The notes beneath the pieces are model-generated. The model was not told where the DNA came from. It saw only the letters and a list, made by a program, of their open reading frames with translations, and searched no databases. A stretch of DNA of 41,000 nt from Adiantum capillus-veneris. Its lineage: Eukaryota; Streptophyta; Polypodiopsida; Polypodiales; Pteridaceae. Numbering within the stretch: the first letter of the stretch is position 1; every line of letters begins with the position of its first letter. Positions 21,713 to 32,440 of this stretch are shown piece after piece. Location: the NCBI GenBank assembly GCA_014529385.2, contig CM043968.1, positions 26,155,513-26,196,512 on the forward strand, written 5' to 3'. The translations under genes and the position numbers were made by a program.

Positions 21713-22020
21713 TAGCTAGCTGTGCGATTGACCAGTGTCTGTATGTATGAGAGAGAGTGAGAGAGAGCGACTGTGAGTCTCTGACCTTGCGATTGCCCGT
21801 TGTTTGTAATATGTGTCACATGTATCTCTAGCACCATATTCCTCCTGCAAGGGCCCATGTCATATGTTATATGTTTGGACACAATGTGCCTAATAAATTT
21901 GGTCTTTGGAGATATTAAATGGGAGAGGGCCACTACAATAGCGTTTGAGGTGGTCTTGCATTTATTGATTCTATGGTTTGTGGCCTAGCTGAAAGATGCT
22001 AAAACTCTGGTCTTTTGCAG

Positions 22021-22335
22021 CTTGAAGCAGGTCCGCTTGACGTTACAAACAAGAAGGGTCAAAGCTCATATACATTGACATTATCAAAAGGAACATACGT
22101 TCAAGTTCGTAATTCCCAATTGTGCATGCCACTGTATCTTTATAGTTCAATCTTTTAACTTGGTTTTAGATTCAATTGAATTTTACAGGTGTTCAGGAAG
22201 ATCTAAACCACTGACTTTGAAAACACTACCCTCTTACTCGGGAGATAACGAAGATGAATCCATTGCAATTGTGTATACGTTTCCATGCCTTTGCAACAGT
22301 CATCATAAAAACTATTTTCTTCATTTCATACATTT
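22021..22335 (+). pseudogene. Possible two-exon gene fragment of unknown function
   Basis: A TTTTGCAG acceptor at 22013-22020 is followed by an open exon 22021-22108, then a donor GTAATT at 22109 and an acceptor at 22195-22196. Splicing these joins the frame in phase 1 without a stop, giving a region with KGQSSYTL and YVQVRR followed by PSYSGDNEDES, to a possible donor GTAAG at 22336. The composition reads like real protein and unlike the AT-rich surroundings. I do not recognise the family and see no start, stop or further exons. It may be a captured host-gene fragment or a relict gene. Confidence 0.4.
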
Positions 22336-23005
22336 GTAAGTACGTTCAACAAATTTTAAGTCTTTTTGAAGGCTCTTTTCTAATCTTATGGAGAAGTGTA
22401 TTCTTTTCGAAGCTATGTATGTTCTTTATTGTCTATTATTGTATTTAAAAGGCTTATGTTGTTATCCATCCAGCTTAGTGTACATCATGTGTTCCTTCCT
22501 TTTGTGTGGGAAGTGAAAGAAATTAGAAAATATTTTGTGTGACAACTAGTTTGAATTTTAGAGATGGATCATAGATAATATCTAATTTAATACTATTTTT
22601 AAAAGATAAAATGTGGGTTCAATGGGGTTCTTTTGGGGTGCACCCATTCTTATGCATTAATTCGGCTCCATTACCTGGAAGTTGAAAGAATCACAATGCG
22701 TTCAAGACAAATTCAGTTAATAACCATAACACATCATTGTAGATGTTTGTGTGTGAATGTGTGCATGCAAGTATATATGCATGTTGTATGCGACCTAGCC
22801 TATGTGTGTGCTCAAAAATGTGCATTTGGTGCTTTGCTACTCAAATCTCTTTTTGAATGTAGTTCAAAATGATAGATCTGGAGAAGATATAAGTGGAAAA
22901 GTAAGAATATGCATGGAAAGTGTTAATGCATGTAATGGTGGTCATTATTTATCACAATAAGTTTTGGACAAATTCTCACAATATTCCCACATTGTGACTT
23001 GCCTC
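22336..23005. other. Non-coding, AT-rich stretch
   Basis: No further exon matching the fragment to the left could be recognised, and no repeat was noticed. Confidence 0.35.
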
Positions 23006-23085
23006 AACATCATGAGCTTTTGTGAGGGAGGCACCGCATACCTTGCTAGGTACGCGGTGCCTCTCGAGCAGAAGCTCATGATGTT
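23006..23085. ncRNA. Compact hairpin resembling a plant miRNA precursor
   Basis: A 37-base arm (23006-23042) and its partner (23049-23085) are separated by a 6-base loop. As RNA this gives 31 Watson-Crick pairs, three G-U pairs and three mismatches. The arms are GC-richer than the flanks. No known miRNA is recognised in either arm. A small foldback or MITE is the main alternative, and expression is unknown. Confidence 0.4.
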
Positions 23086-23506
23086 ATTCATTCTATGAAA
23101 AACACTGGAAAAGACTCCATTTTCCTACATGAGAAAATTTCTAAATCTTCTTGTGTATGTGTGTGGAAGGTTATTTTTCCGCAGTAGTCATGGTCTGTTT
23201 TTGTAGATACTTTGCAAAGGGGAGGTATATAATTTGATGAGTTGTATGTGTATACATCAAGCTTGCATTTGTGATGTATTAGTGAAATTTGTAGCATCTA
23301 ACATGAGTACTAAAGGGAGACAAATCATTGACAAGAAATAAAAGGATACAGCAGCAGCAGCATGTGTCAATGTAGAAAACTAAACTTTGGAGTTGACAAT
23401 GGCAGTCACCATAGAAGGTTGGTGATCGTTAACGCACCATGAATTTGTGATAATAAATGATTAAGTTGTAAACAAAGAATATCATAAAGAAAACGTACAA
23501 CCAAAA

Positions 23507-23510
<4 letters not shown>
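23086..23510. other. Non-coding stretch
   Basis: No motif-bearing frame. The only visible simple sequence is a short (CAG)n-like run near 23350. Confidence 0.3.

Positions 23511-23542
<32 letters not shown>
23511..23542. repeat. (CA)n microsatellite
   Basis: About 32 bp of CA repeat. Confidence 0.95.
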
Positions 23543-23544
<2 letters not shown>

Positions 23545-24219
23545 GGATTGACACAAGGCTCAAGAGTTAAGTTGAAGCCATTCACTCAATACACTCCATT
23601 TGGTTTTTGTGAGTGTTAGGATTTAGCACATGGATGATGGAGCATCTCTAAGGTTTATTTCTCTAAGTTGCATTAGCACATATATGTGCATAGAAACTTT
23701 TAGTCATTACATACAAAGCTAAGGTAAACCTAGCTACCTTATGTACATGTTCCAATCATTTTACAAAAATCCAACTTCATCTAATAGTTGACAGAGCATC
23801 AAGCCAAATCAATTATCATGTAGCCTCTCTTAAATTAGGGGGATGCACCTCTAAGAATGTGGCCCTTTGAAGAGCTGAATCTTTCTCACCTAGGGTCCAC
23901 ATTCTTTAGGTATGTCTACAAAGGAAAGGATCAGGAAAGTGTCAATCACTGTGGGGTCCGATGATACATAGTCAAGCAAGTGTGTTGCATACCATCCTCT
24001 TCGACCACTTAAAGAGATCTTGGTGCATCCATCCTAAGCCTTTTGGAGTTTGTTACTTCTTCCCATGGAAGTTTAGAAAGTTGTTGTGGTGAGATTTAAT
24101 GTATCTTTACCATGTACATTACATCTCTCTCCATGCCCCCATAAACTCACTCAAAAGTGAGTGCAACTCAAACAAAAGGAGCCTGTAAGGTGTTTGTACC
24201 CAACAACTCTTGAACTCAA
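23543..24219. other. Non-coding stretch
   Basis: No recognisable gene or repeat copy was found on either strand. Confidence 0.3.
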
Positions 24220-24278
24220 ACCCTAATGTGTGTGTGTGAGGACGGGGGGGGGGGCAAGAAGTCTTGAACTCAAGACCT

Positions 24279-24325
<47 letters not shown>

Positions 24326-24383
24326 GTAAGTAAACTTTTTACATCCTAGAAACAATCAAGAGAAAGACACCAAAGATCTAACC

Positions 24384-24443
<60 letters not shown>

Positions 24444-24493
24444 AACTTTTTACATCCTAGAAACAATCAAGAGAAAGACACCAAAGATCTATC

Positions 24494-24549
<56 letters not shown>
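24220..24549. repeat. Compound microsatellites with a tandemly repeated ~110-bp unit
   Basis: GT tracts at about 24226-24238 and 24280-24304 flank a G9 run near 24244. GA tracts follow at about 24303-24327, 24386-24440 and 24496-24548. Between the GA tracts a ~58-bp unique unit, from GTAAACTTTTTACATCC to AAAGATCTA, occurs twice almost unchanged, so unit plus GA tract forms a two-copy tandem repeat. A GAACTCAAGACCT phrase recalls the duplicated segment at 2421-2698. Confidence 0.88.
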
Positions 24550-24551
<2 letters not shown>

Positions 24552-25970
24552 TACACAAGCTTTGTCAATGGTTTCCATATGGTGCACATAATTGCAGCAA
24601 ATGGTTCCTAGCACCTTGCTTGGTCTGCATTCATCCTCATTTTAGTAGTTTATTGTGTTTGCTCCTTTTCCATTCTCATCCTACTATCATTAGTTAGATG
24701 GAGAAACTTATTGATGCATAGGAGAAAGATCGTATACTTTGTGGCGCATCATTATAGTTAGAGCATTAAGAAAACATATTTCAAACTTCTCCACTTTGGA
24801 GAAGAGGATAACTAGTTGCGGGAACGTGTGGTTCACACACTAGTTATATGTAATGGACCTTAAAATTTTCACTTCAAAGAAAACCTTGCTAAACTTCCAA
24901 TCGAAACTATAAGATTTATAATGCAAAAATGAAGGGTAAGAAAATGAAAAGCTTGGCAATTAGAGGTCTAGAGGAAAGATGTGCAAATAGATACACAGAA
25001 CATGGAAGATAAGGTTCTTTTAGAAGGATATATGCCTTGGTGGGAAACAGTTTCGAAGCTCTACACTTCTAATATGTAAAATTGTCAAATATTGTTTCTT
25101 CAATAGTATCTGGAAGGCCAGGAATTGTTGTGTCTTTGAGAGCGACCTCTCTATGGCTAGCTTCCCAAAGATTGTACAAGAAAATAAGGAGTTTATATAT
25201 GTGGCAAGTAAAAGGTAAGACTCAAATGATTGGCTTAGGGTAATCCTCGTCATCCATGCGAGCCTTGTTGAGTAAAGGATTGGACTTTTGGTAATAGTGC
25301 GCTTCTAGGTATTTTTAACTAAGCTCTAATGTAACCTTCTATCCCTCAAGGGTCAGCTTGAGCTTGAGCTTGAGCTTGAGGATGACTTGTATATTTCTTG
25401 TTGACATTATAATACAATCACTCACAATTGTGAGTTTTGCACAACAAAAAAAAGTATGGTTTTTGAACTGAAGAGTTTGACTTATATAAGCCTAGCTTCA
25501 CTGGTTGGTGGTTTGTCTCTAATCGGATCTTCTTGCCAAGTGATGGAGGTATCTGAGTCCGCCCTTGGTAAGGCTATAGTTCATTTTCTTTGTATATGTT
25601 AATTGTATTGGACATTCCTAGCTCGGTGGGAAAGGGTTGAGAATGGTGGCATCCAATATGGTTTAGATCGGCATCATGTGTCTGTGTATTGGGTTGTGTA
25701 TTGGGTTAAGGCTCCCTGTAAAAGCCTGAAACTTGATGCAATTTTTTGAAATATTCTTTTTTATTCTCCTTGGCTCATGTTGAGCATGGAGACATTGTAT
25801 GTTGCTAGTTTTAATATACCTAACCTCCATCAATCAATGGCGGTACTAATTTTTTTAAAATAAAAAAAATGGTAATGCAAAAGTGAAGTGTAAGTTTGTA
25901 GAAAATGAAAAGCCTTTTGACAATGTAAAGTCAAAAACTTTTTACTCTACATAGAAGATAAGTACTTATC
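24550..25970. other. Non-coding stretch with a short (CTTGAG)n tract
   Basis: No gene or transposon protein motif was seen. At about 25356-25381 CTTGAG is repeated four times. The remainder is AT-rich with no match elsewhere in the window that I noticed. Confidence 0.35.
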
Positions 25971-26150
25971 GTCTAAATGCACATAACAAAACAAGGGGGA
26001 GATTTTGTTATTTAATAAGAGTTTGATTTTTAAAGATATATTTGGAATAACCTTTTCTAGGTCTAAATGCACATAACAAAACAATGGGGAGATTTTGTTA
26101 TTTAATAAGAGTTTGATTTTTGAAGATATATTTGGAATAACCTTTTCTCG
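25971..26150 (+). repeat. 90-bp tandem duplication, two copies
   Basis: The units 25971-26060 and 26061-26150 start GTCTAAATGCACATAAC and differ at only a few positions. The copies abut exactly, so this is a recent local duplication. Confidence 0.92.
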
Positions 26151-26308
26151 AGAGTTTTTAAGACTAGTTTTGATATTTTTTAGAAATTTATGCAAGCTTT
26201 TATTTTTTTACAAAGATTTTAAAAAAAAGAAATCTTACTTATCTGTGCATCGACTTGCGGGTTGTTTTGCTTTGAGGACATGCATAAAAATGAAGGGGTT
26301 GTTATCCA

Positions 26309-26310
<2 letters not shown>

Positions 26311-26345
<35 letters not shown>

Positions 26346-26346
26346 G
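26311..26346. repeat. (GT)n-(GA)n microsatellite
   Basis: A short GT run leads into a GA run, the same compound type as at 24280-24327. Confidence 0.92.
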
Positions 26347-26676
26347 GGAGAGATTTTACCATGAAGCTCATAGGGACCCTTACTCTTCAAATTTTCAAGA
26401 TATTGTGATTTTCTTGGCATTACAGTGTATTATTTATAGAGTAGCTAACAATTTTCACCCCTAAAAAATGAGAAACATGTCTTAAAATGGATAAAATGTC
26501 CAACAAAAACCAACTCTGACATTGGTACCCCAAATGAGGAGAGAGATTGTCCAATTCACGGGCCTGTTACCAGTTCTGGGATATTTTGGTCTTTTTAAAA
26601 AGTGTTAAAATATGGACTATGCTTAAAAATCTATAGATTCTTTGAATTTTAACAAGCACGAGTGCCTATCAAAAAT

Positions 26677-26679
<3 letters not shown>

Positions 26680-26714
<35 letters not shown>
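26680..26714. repeat. (GA)n microsatellite
   Basis: About 35 bp of GA repeat. Confidence 0.95.
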
Positions 26715-26718
<4 letters not shown>

Positions 26719-26876
26719 AAATTTTTAGTCCCCAACGAATGATGCGGTAAGAAGGGGACAAAAAGAAAGAAAGAGCAAAATGTTTAAGGGTGTAGGAACA
26801 ATCTAAAGAGACATTAGAGTTCTACACAACAACTTTTCAATAATTGAATACCTATGGAGAGGAGGAGAGAGGTTCT

Positions 26877-26895
26877 GTATATATATATGTATGTT

Positions 26896-26957
<62 letters not shown>
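26877..26957. repeat. (AT)n, (CT)n and (AC)n compound microsatellite
   Basis: A short TA run, then CT at about 26899-26928, then CA to 26957. Confidence 0.92.
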
Positions 26958-26958
<1 letters not shown>

Positions 26959-27421
26959 TAAAGTTACCTTGACATCTTACTGGAAGAAGGGTATGGGTTT
27001 TCAATTAATATTGAGGTGCCTTATGGTTTAAGAAAGGTTTAATTTGTTGGGTCCTTATGTTGTTTGACTGGCGGGTTGGTTGTTATATCTAACAAAGAAC
27101 AATTGATCTGGCTGTTTGTAAAAATCAAGAATTCTTCAACACGGTACATTTTACTAAAAGTCTAGGCTTGGCTGCACTAGATTATGGCTTTCACTAAACT
27201 TGTTAATGCTACTTACCTCATTGGTTCTCATTTCGGATCCTCAAAATACCTGGTCGATCTGGATTGTTTGGAATACTTTTGGCTAGTCTTTTTTAATCTT
27301 CCACTATCAATAGAAATGCTTTGCTCATAATCTTGGGCTTTGTGTTAGTGTATTAGGCTGGTAGCAGGTTCCACTTCTCATTGGCACTAAAAATGGTTTT
27401 GGGGATTACACTTTTAAAGCT
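26958..27421. other. Non-coding spacer before the Athila/Tat-like element
   Basis: No gene motif was seen. It ends at the candidate left LTR start. Confidence 0.3.
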
Positions 27422-27615
27422 TGTTAACCCTCACGCACATTCCTATCACCTACAACGGGCACTGTATTATTTATTTGGTAGAGTTAGGTACCGGGCTTGT
27501 CGGTCCAATAGGAAAAGGGTAAGAGTGATCGCCGATGAGAGGCGCACTCTAATTGGAACATTCAAGCAATTAATTGGCTAAGCATGGGCGCCCAAGTGTG
27601 AATGGGGCGAGCTCA

Positions 27616-27623
27616 TATAAAAG
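27616..27623 (+). promoter_or_regulatory. TATA box in the left LTR
   Basis: TATAAAAG is conserved in the right LTR at 40508-40515 and followed in both by CTCATTCTCTC and a CTTCTTCTT patch. This is a plausible core promoter, with transcription starting about 30 bp downstream. Confidence 0.6.
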
Positions 27624-27712
27624 TCAACTAAACCTAAAATTCACTCATTCTCTCATTTGTGCAATTGAAAAGTACTCTTGCTCCATCTCCATCTTCTTCT
27701 TCTTCATCTCCT

Positions 27713-27727
27713 TGTGTGTGTGTGTGT

Positions 27728-27806
<79 letters not shown>
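27713..27806. repeat. (GT)n-(GA)n microsatellite inside the left LTR
   Basis: A GT run at about 27713-27727 leads into about 75 bp of GA. The right LTR has the same tract at the same place, so the repeat is part of the LTR. Confidence 0.95.
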
Positions 27807-27807
<1 letters not shown>

Positions 27808-28052
27808 ATTGTGACGACGGCACGGCGGTGGGCGAAGCGGTTGAGCGCGACGCAATGGCAGCTCCTTCTTCTTCGCGGCGAGGAATCCTCCACGATAGCA
27901 AGCGTAGAGCGGTGATTGACACACCATCGCCATCTTTGAGCTTATTAGTTTAGGTTAGTTGCGTGCTTGGAGCCATTTGTGGCTCGTACACAGTGTATCG
28001 GCAAGTTCCTTGCATTGACAAGTGTGACAGACACGCACATTTTTGATATTTT

Positions 28053-28069
28053 TGGTGCCGTTACCGGGG
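28053..28069 (+). promoter_or_regulatory. Primer binding site resembling tRNA-Asp
   Basis: TGGTGCCGTTACCGGGG matches the complement of the plant tRNA-Asp 3' end (TGGCGCCGTTGCCGGGG) at 15 of 17 positions. Both differences are C-to-T or G-to-A, at CpG sites of the consensus. Athila and Tat lineage elements use this primer. Confidence 0.85.
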
Positions 28070-28730
28070 AACGCCATACACTAAGCTTGAATGGTACTGT
28101 GTGCTTCTTTTGTAGTGCAATTTTAATTGTAAGAGAGATAGAGAAGGACGGTGTGTGTGTTGAGAAGAAGGATTTTGTTTTGCTACTGTGTATTTCTTTG
28201 TTAATGAGGTTTTGAAATATACTGTGTTTTCTCTTGGATAAGGTGTTAGTATTAAGGTTGTTAGTTCTGTGTAATGTAATGTACAATAAGTAGGAAGTAG
28301 ATTTGTTAGAGCTAATGAAGTGTGTTAGTGTGTAACAGTAGGTGTATTAGTTGTAAGTAGGTAGGTAGAGTGTGTGTGTGCTCACGTGCAGGCCGTGGCA
28401 ACCTTATCCCAAAAAAAAAAAAAGGTAGGACTGGGATCAGGAATATCTCTAAGACCCAAGCCCAAGCTCATGCTTCAGTCGCCCTTTAAAGTTACGTATT
28501 TTAGCTTCACACGAAGCTAAAAATCGACTTTTTTGAGGACCAATGGAGCTTCCGGTGACCAAACGTTGTGATGTAAAGCACACCATGACCCTCTGAGTGA
28601 TACAATTTTTTTGAGCTGTCACACAATTTAATAAAAAAAACCAATCATTAAAAAAAATTAAAAACATAAAAAAATGAGTTAAAATGGACCCCTAAAAAAG
28701 TAAGCGGTTAACCTTCGAGGTTATTCGCCG
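28070..28730 (+). other. Untranslated leader of the Athila/Tat-like element
   Basis: About 660 bp without a motif-bearing frame. A run of A residues lies near 28411. Confidence 0.5.
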
Positions 28731-31700
28731 ATGCTTGTAGGGTGCCAAAGACACATGCATCTGCGCTCTGGTTGTGTGCTAGAGACGGAGCAACTAGAGA
28801 TAATTTCAACTTACACGAGTTCTCAATATCCACCTATCTTAGGTTCCGGGCCCTTGACGGGGACCCAAGGTAGTACAAACCAAGACCCGAACATAGCGGC
28901 TAGTGACTCTTCCTCTGACTACGACGTCATGGAGGGTTTCCCAATGCCTAATCCTGATAGTTCAATCCAAGATATGCATGCCATGGGTCCGCGGGCCGAG
29001 CGTGCTTAGCCGCTTGAAGGAAACCTTTAGTAGAGCCACTCGCTCCGAACATGGAGCTAATGATGTAAATGAGGGGGGTGGGGAAATAAATTCTCCATTC
29101 ATGACCAATGTAGACCCTATTCCCTTAGAGAATGTATACGTGAATAATTCATTCACTGCACCTCCTAACTCTTCAGTGCTATTCCCCTCCGAGGTCATAT
29201 TACCCGAAGCCTTGCTGAAGTGCAAGAGGTTGAGCGGTATATCCTTGCAACAAGGGAAAAGGAAATGGAGAGCTTACACAAGGCGGAGCAACGAAGAGAG
29301 TTAAAATCAAAAATCCCTATGTCAATATCCTTGCTAGGAGAGCAATCGAGTTCTCTTGACTTAGCAACCGCTAAGGGCCAACCCCTAGAAAGCAACATTG
29401 CATCTAGCTCAAAGGACACCCCTAGCACCTCAATCCTAGATGGAGCGTTCCTAAATGAGAACTGGGAGTACGAACTACAAACGAAAACTCTAACTGACGT
29501 ATACATAGGTCACACCTATCACGTGGGTTAGTTAGATGTCCTACAATCCACAATGGGTGCTACTAGTGTGGAGGATCAACAACAAAGAGCTTGTGAGGTC
29601 ATACATAGGGTCATTGAGTTAGAGAGACAGAACAAGGGGATCAACATGCCATCAACGGGTCTCATGAGATTCTTGAATAAAGGAAAGGCTAAACAACTGA
29701 CCTTATCGCAAATAGAAACTCCCTTGGTAAGTCCGACGGATCCCCCATATGTTGTTTTGCCAGGGGTCTCAGTGCGATCTGAGCCCACAAGTGATAGCTT
29801 TACCTTTCCAAGTCTAGCTCATCTTTCCCTTGATGACACGACGGCTACCATGCCTACCCCAATGATGGGCATGCCGAGAAACACGCCATGGACCTCATTT
29901 ATTAGTAAAGCACCGCTACATGGTAGCTCGATGCCTGCAACAGTACCTACAAGTGTGTACCAATCGTATACACCCATGGGTCCTCGTACTCATGTAGTCC
30001 TTACCCCTCCCATTGTTTCAGCTACCTATGCTCCAACCACAACACCCAAGCTCTTATTCCCATGGGACTATACCGGCTAGCATTAGCATGTCACATCCGA
30101 CGTCTGCTACACCTAGGGCCACCCATATGAACCTTGGGCCACCACATGGCACAACATCGTACCCAACGTGGAACCCAAGGGCTTCCTATGCACCAAGCTC
30201 AATGCTAATACCTACTCCACATGTAGTCTCTGGAGTGCCTTCACCCACGGTACCTGCTCACTTAGGTGACTTGGCAACATTTTCTCAAGCTCTCGGTCGA
30301 TCTATTGCTGAGAATATGCGTAACATGTCTGATAGAGAGCCTAGAAGTAAGGCAGTACAAATAGCCAAGCTCACATAAAAATTTAGTGGAGACGGGGATG
30401 TGAGAAAGCATATCGAAGTGTTTGAACAAATATGCGATTCTCTAGGAGAACTCAATGACCTGCATAAGAGTAATGCTTTAAGCCTAACCTTAAGTAAGAA
30501 GGTAGGGGATTGGTATAGAACCCTAAGGGTGGAAGAAAAAACGATTTACCCTACTCTTAGGAGACTGTTCTTGAAAGAATACATACGAGAGGGAGTGCTT
30601 TGGGGTGTAGCCTCTCAGCTCCAGAAAGCCCAACAAGAGGAAAGAGTGTCGGTGAGAGACTTTATTAGTCGCTTGAAGCATTTGAATTTTCGTTGTAATC
30701 CAAATGAACGCTTCAATAATAATCAATTGCTTGATAGATTCATTAGGGGATTACGAAATGAGGATATTTACAATGACCTAGTCATTAGAGGTATCACCAC
30801 TTGGGAAGCAGTCACCACCAATGCGATCCAATTGGATGATAATTAAATGATCCAAGGAGAAAGAGTATCTATTGAGCCTAAATCTATTAGCTCGCAAGCA
30901 TCGGGGAATCAACCAATGACCCTAAAGCCTATTGCTAAGGAGTCAAAGATATCTGAGATGACTTTAGCAGATCTCACCAAGGCCATTCAAGAGTCTTAGA
31001 GACAATCATGCTCCACAAAACAATCATATGTATCCAAGAAGGGAGCAACAATGGTGCTCAGTATGCTATGGACCGCATAGTACCAGTGAATGCCCTACTT
31101 TTAGAGTAAAATTCAATGGGAACTGCAATGCCTGTGGAAGGTATGGTCATCAAGCTAAGGATTGCATAGTATTTAAGCGTGTGATGGCCAATAGACCAAT
31201 CTTAGCATGGACAGACACACCTCGAGTGCCTGCATTGATGCCGGCCCCACCTCTTGAACAAACAACACAACACATGGTCCGTAGGGCCCAAAATGTTGTT
31301 CAAGCAACACCCTTACCACCTCCAGTGCTAGGACCGCAACCACCACATTCGAGAATCACTTCTGTGAATCAAGTGGGTTGTGAGTCATCTATTGCTTGTT
31401 TGGAAGGATGTGAGGAAGATATAGACCCTAATATTGCCTATGGTATGGATGTGCTTGAAGAAATTCCACAATACTACATGGAGGACTTTTGGGGACAAGT
31501 CAACTTGTCTATCAAGTAGCTGCTCTTGCTGCAAGAGGCCAAAATATCAATTACATGGCTAAGAGACCACCTCTTCAATGCTATGAGTGTGGAGTTCCAC
31601 ATCGTGTAGCTGAGTGTCCTATTAGGCTACAAAAGAACGCCACACTAATGCAAACCAATCAAGTGAGCACGTCTACAATACCGATACTCATGTGTAATCG

Positions 31701-31869
31701 ATGTGGCATAGATAATTTGATTGCCCAATGTCCAAATAATCCAAATGCACCGAAGATAACGCCATTAAACTTGATTGAAGGTTACCGAGAAGCCATCACA
31801 AAGTACACATGTGGTACTAGTAAACGTACTCACATGATCGATGCTCCAAAAACAAAATTATATTCTTGA
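28731..31869 (+). pseudogene. gag region of the Athila/Tat-like element, broken
   Basis: ATG 28731 opens a frame with MHLRSG near its start, a phrase seen at the start of some plant gypsy gag proteins. The reading shifts near 28990, back near 29205, and again near 30070, with stops at 29529, 30376, 30844 and 31006. The region 30379-30846 is a retrotransposon gag domain (GDWYRTL, RLFLKEYIREG, VRDFISRLKHL, LLDRFIRGLR). Beyond it come zinc knuckles: CSVCYGPHSTSEC, the canonical CNACGRYGHQAKDC, CYECGVPHRVAEC, and a degenerate one lacking His. The stretch 29553-30370 is Pro/Thr/Ser-rich. Gag would form the virus-like particle and could act in trans with enzymes from other elements. Confidence 0.8.
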
Positions 31870-31999
31870 GGAAAGAGACACGGCATCAATTGCCCAATCT
31901 CAGAAAAAGAAGAAAACACGAAGGAAGAGATCGCAAAAAGCAGCGAAGTGAGACCCCAGTTCAAAGACCAACATAGGGACTGGTGACGACCTCGTATAT

Positions 32000-32168
32000 A
32001 TGAACGACATTGAAGAAGATTCGGATTCAGGTGAAACCATGGAGACCAAAACGACCACTAAGATAGAAACCAACAAGGAAGATCTTCATGAGCCACAATG
32101 GCCAGGATCCAAGAAGAAGATAGGAACTTATCCAAAGCCTACAGAGGAGATCGAGCGAGTCAAGCAAC
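32000..32168 (+). pseudogene. gag-protease linker of the Athila/Tat-like element, cut by the copia insertion
   Basis: A charged frame (acidic start, then Lys/Thr-rich) runs from 32000 to the copia junction. Taking out 32169-38139 joins it without a gap or stop to the frame continuing at 38140, which identifies the pre-insertion gene. Confidence 0.75.
32164..32168. repeat. Left target-site duplication of the copia element (GCAAC)
   Basis: GCAAC before the copia LTR start pairs with GCAAT at 38135-38139 after its end, a single C-to-T difference. One copy restores the host reading frame. Confidence 0.8.
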
Positions 32169-32426
32169 TGTTACCATATACATGTGGTAGTGATGTGTGT
32201 GAACACATCACTACCATTTACATGTGGTAGTGATGTGTGTGAACACACTAGGACCGCTAGGGCATCTTTCCCCTCTTTAGGCCCTCGAGCATTGTATATA
32301 CGCCCATCACTCTAGGGCTATCTATCTTTCCATTGCACACTAAGTAACACACTCTCTATTGTGTGCCTTGAGCTTCCTTCATCTTCTCCAAGCTGTGTGT
32401 GTTTCTCTGCAACTCTAATTCTAAAA
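32169..32426 (+). repeat. Left LTR of the copia element
   Basis: Starts TGTTACC. The matching right end reads AATTCCAACA at 38134, here decayed to AATTCTAAAA. The length is 258 bp. The first 80 bp contain a ~38-bp direct repeat (about 32173-32210 and 32213-32250). Confidence 0.88.
32185..32216. repeat. Perfect 13-bp-stem hairpin at the start of the copia LTR
   Basis: TGGTAGTGATGTG and CACATCACTACCA pair perfectly around a 6-base loop. It overlaps the direct repeat of the LTR 5' end. It could be a protein-binding palindrome or a by-product of local duplication. Confidence 0.85.
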
Positions 32427-32428
32427 AT

Positions 32429-32440
32429 TGGTATTCGAGC
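32429..32440 (+). promoter_or_regulatory. Decayed initiator tRNA-Met primer site of the copia element
   Basis: TGGTATTCGAGC matches the plant site TGGTATCAGAGC at 10 of 12 positions and lies two bases after the LTR end. Confidence 0.75.

Larger units (their letters stand above)
27422..28045 (+). repeat. Left LTR of the Athila/Tat-like element
   Basis: Starts TGTTAACCCTCACGCAC and matches the sequence from 40339. It contains a TATA box, a YCTTCTTCTTC-rich patch, a GT-GA microsatellite and a GC-rich ACGACGGCACGGCGG segment. The 3' edge is approximate because the right copy is cut by the window end. It must lie just before the primer site at 28053. Confidence 0.85.

Noticed and set aside
25356-25381. 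(CTTGAG)n tract as a relative of the LTR minisatellite
   Set aside because: The hexamer resembles part of the AGGTGCTTG units, but flanking LTR sequence is absent, so a chance simple repeat is more likely.
25490-25860. Possible LINE or reverse-transcriptase remnant
   Set aside because: The composition suggested old coding sequence, but no conserved motif could be read in any frame.
27634-27953. Overlapping ORFs on both strands in the left LTR
   Set aside because: They are translations of the GA/CT tract and its flanks inside an LTR, with no conserved domain.
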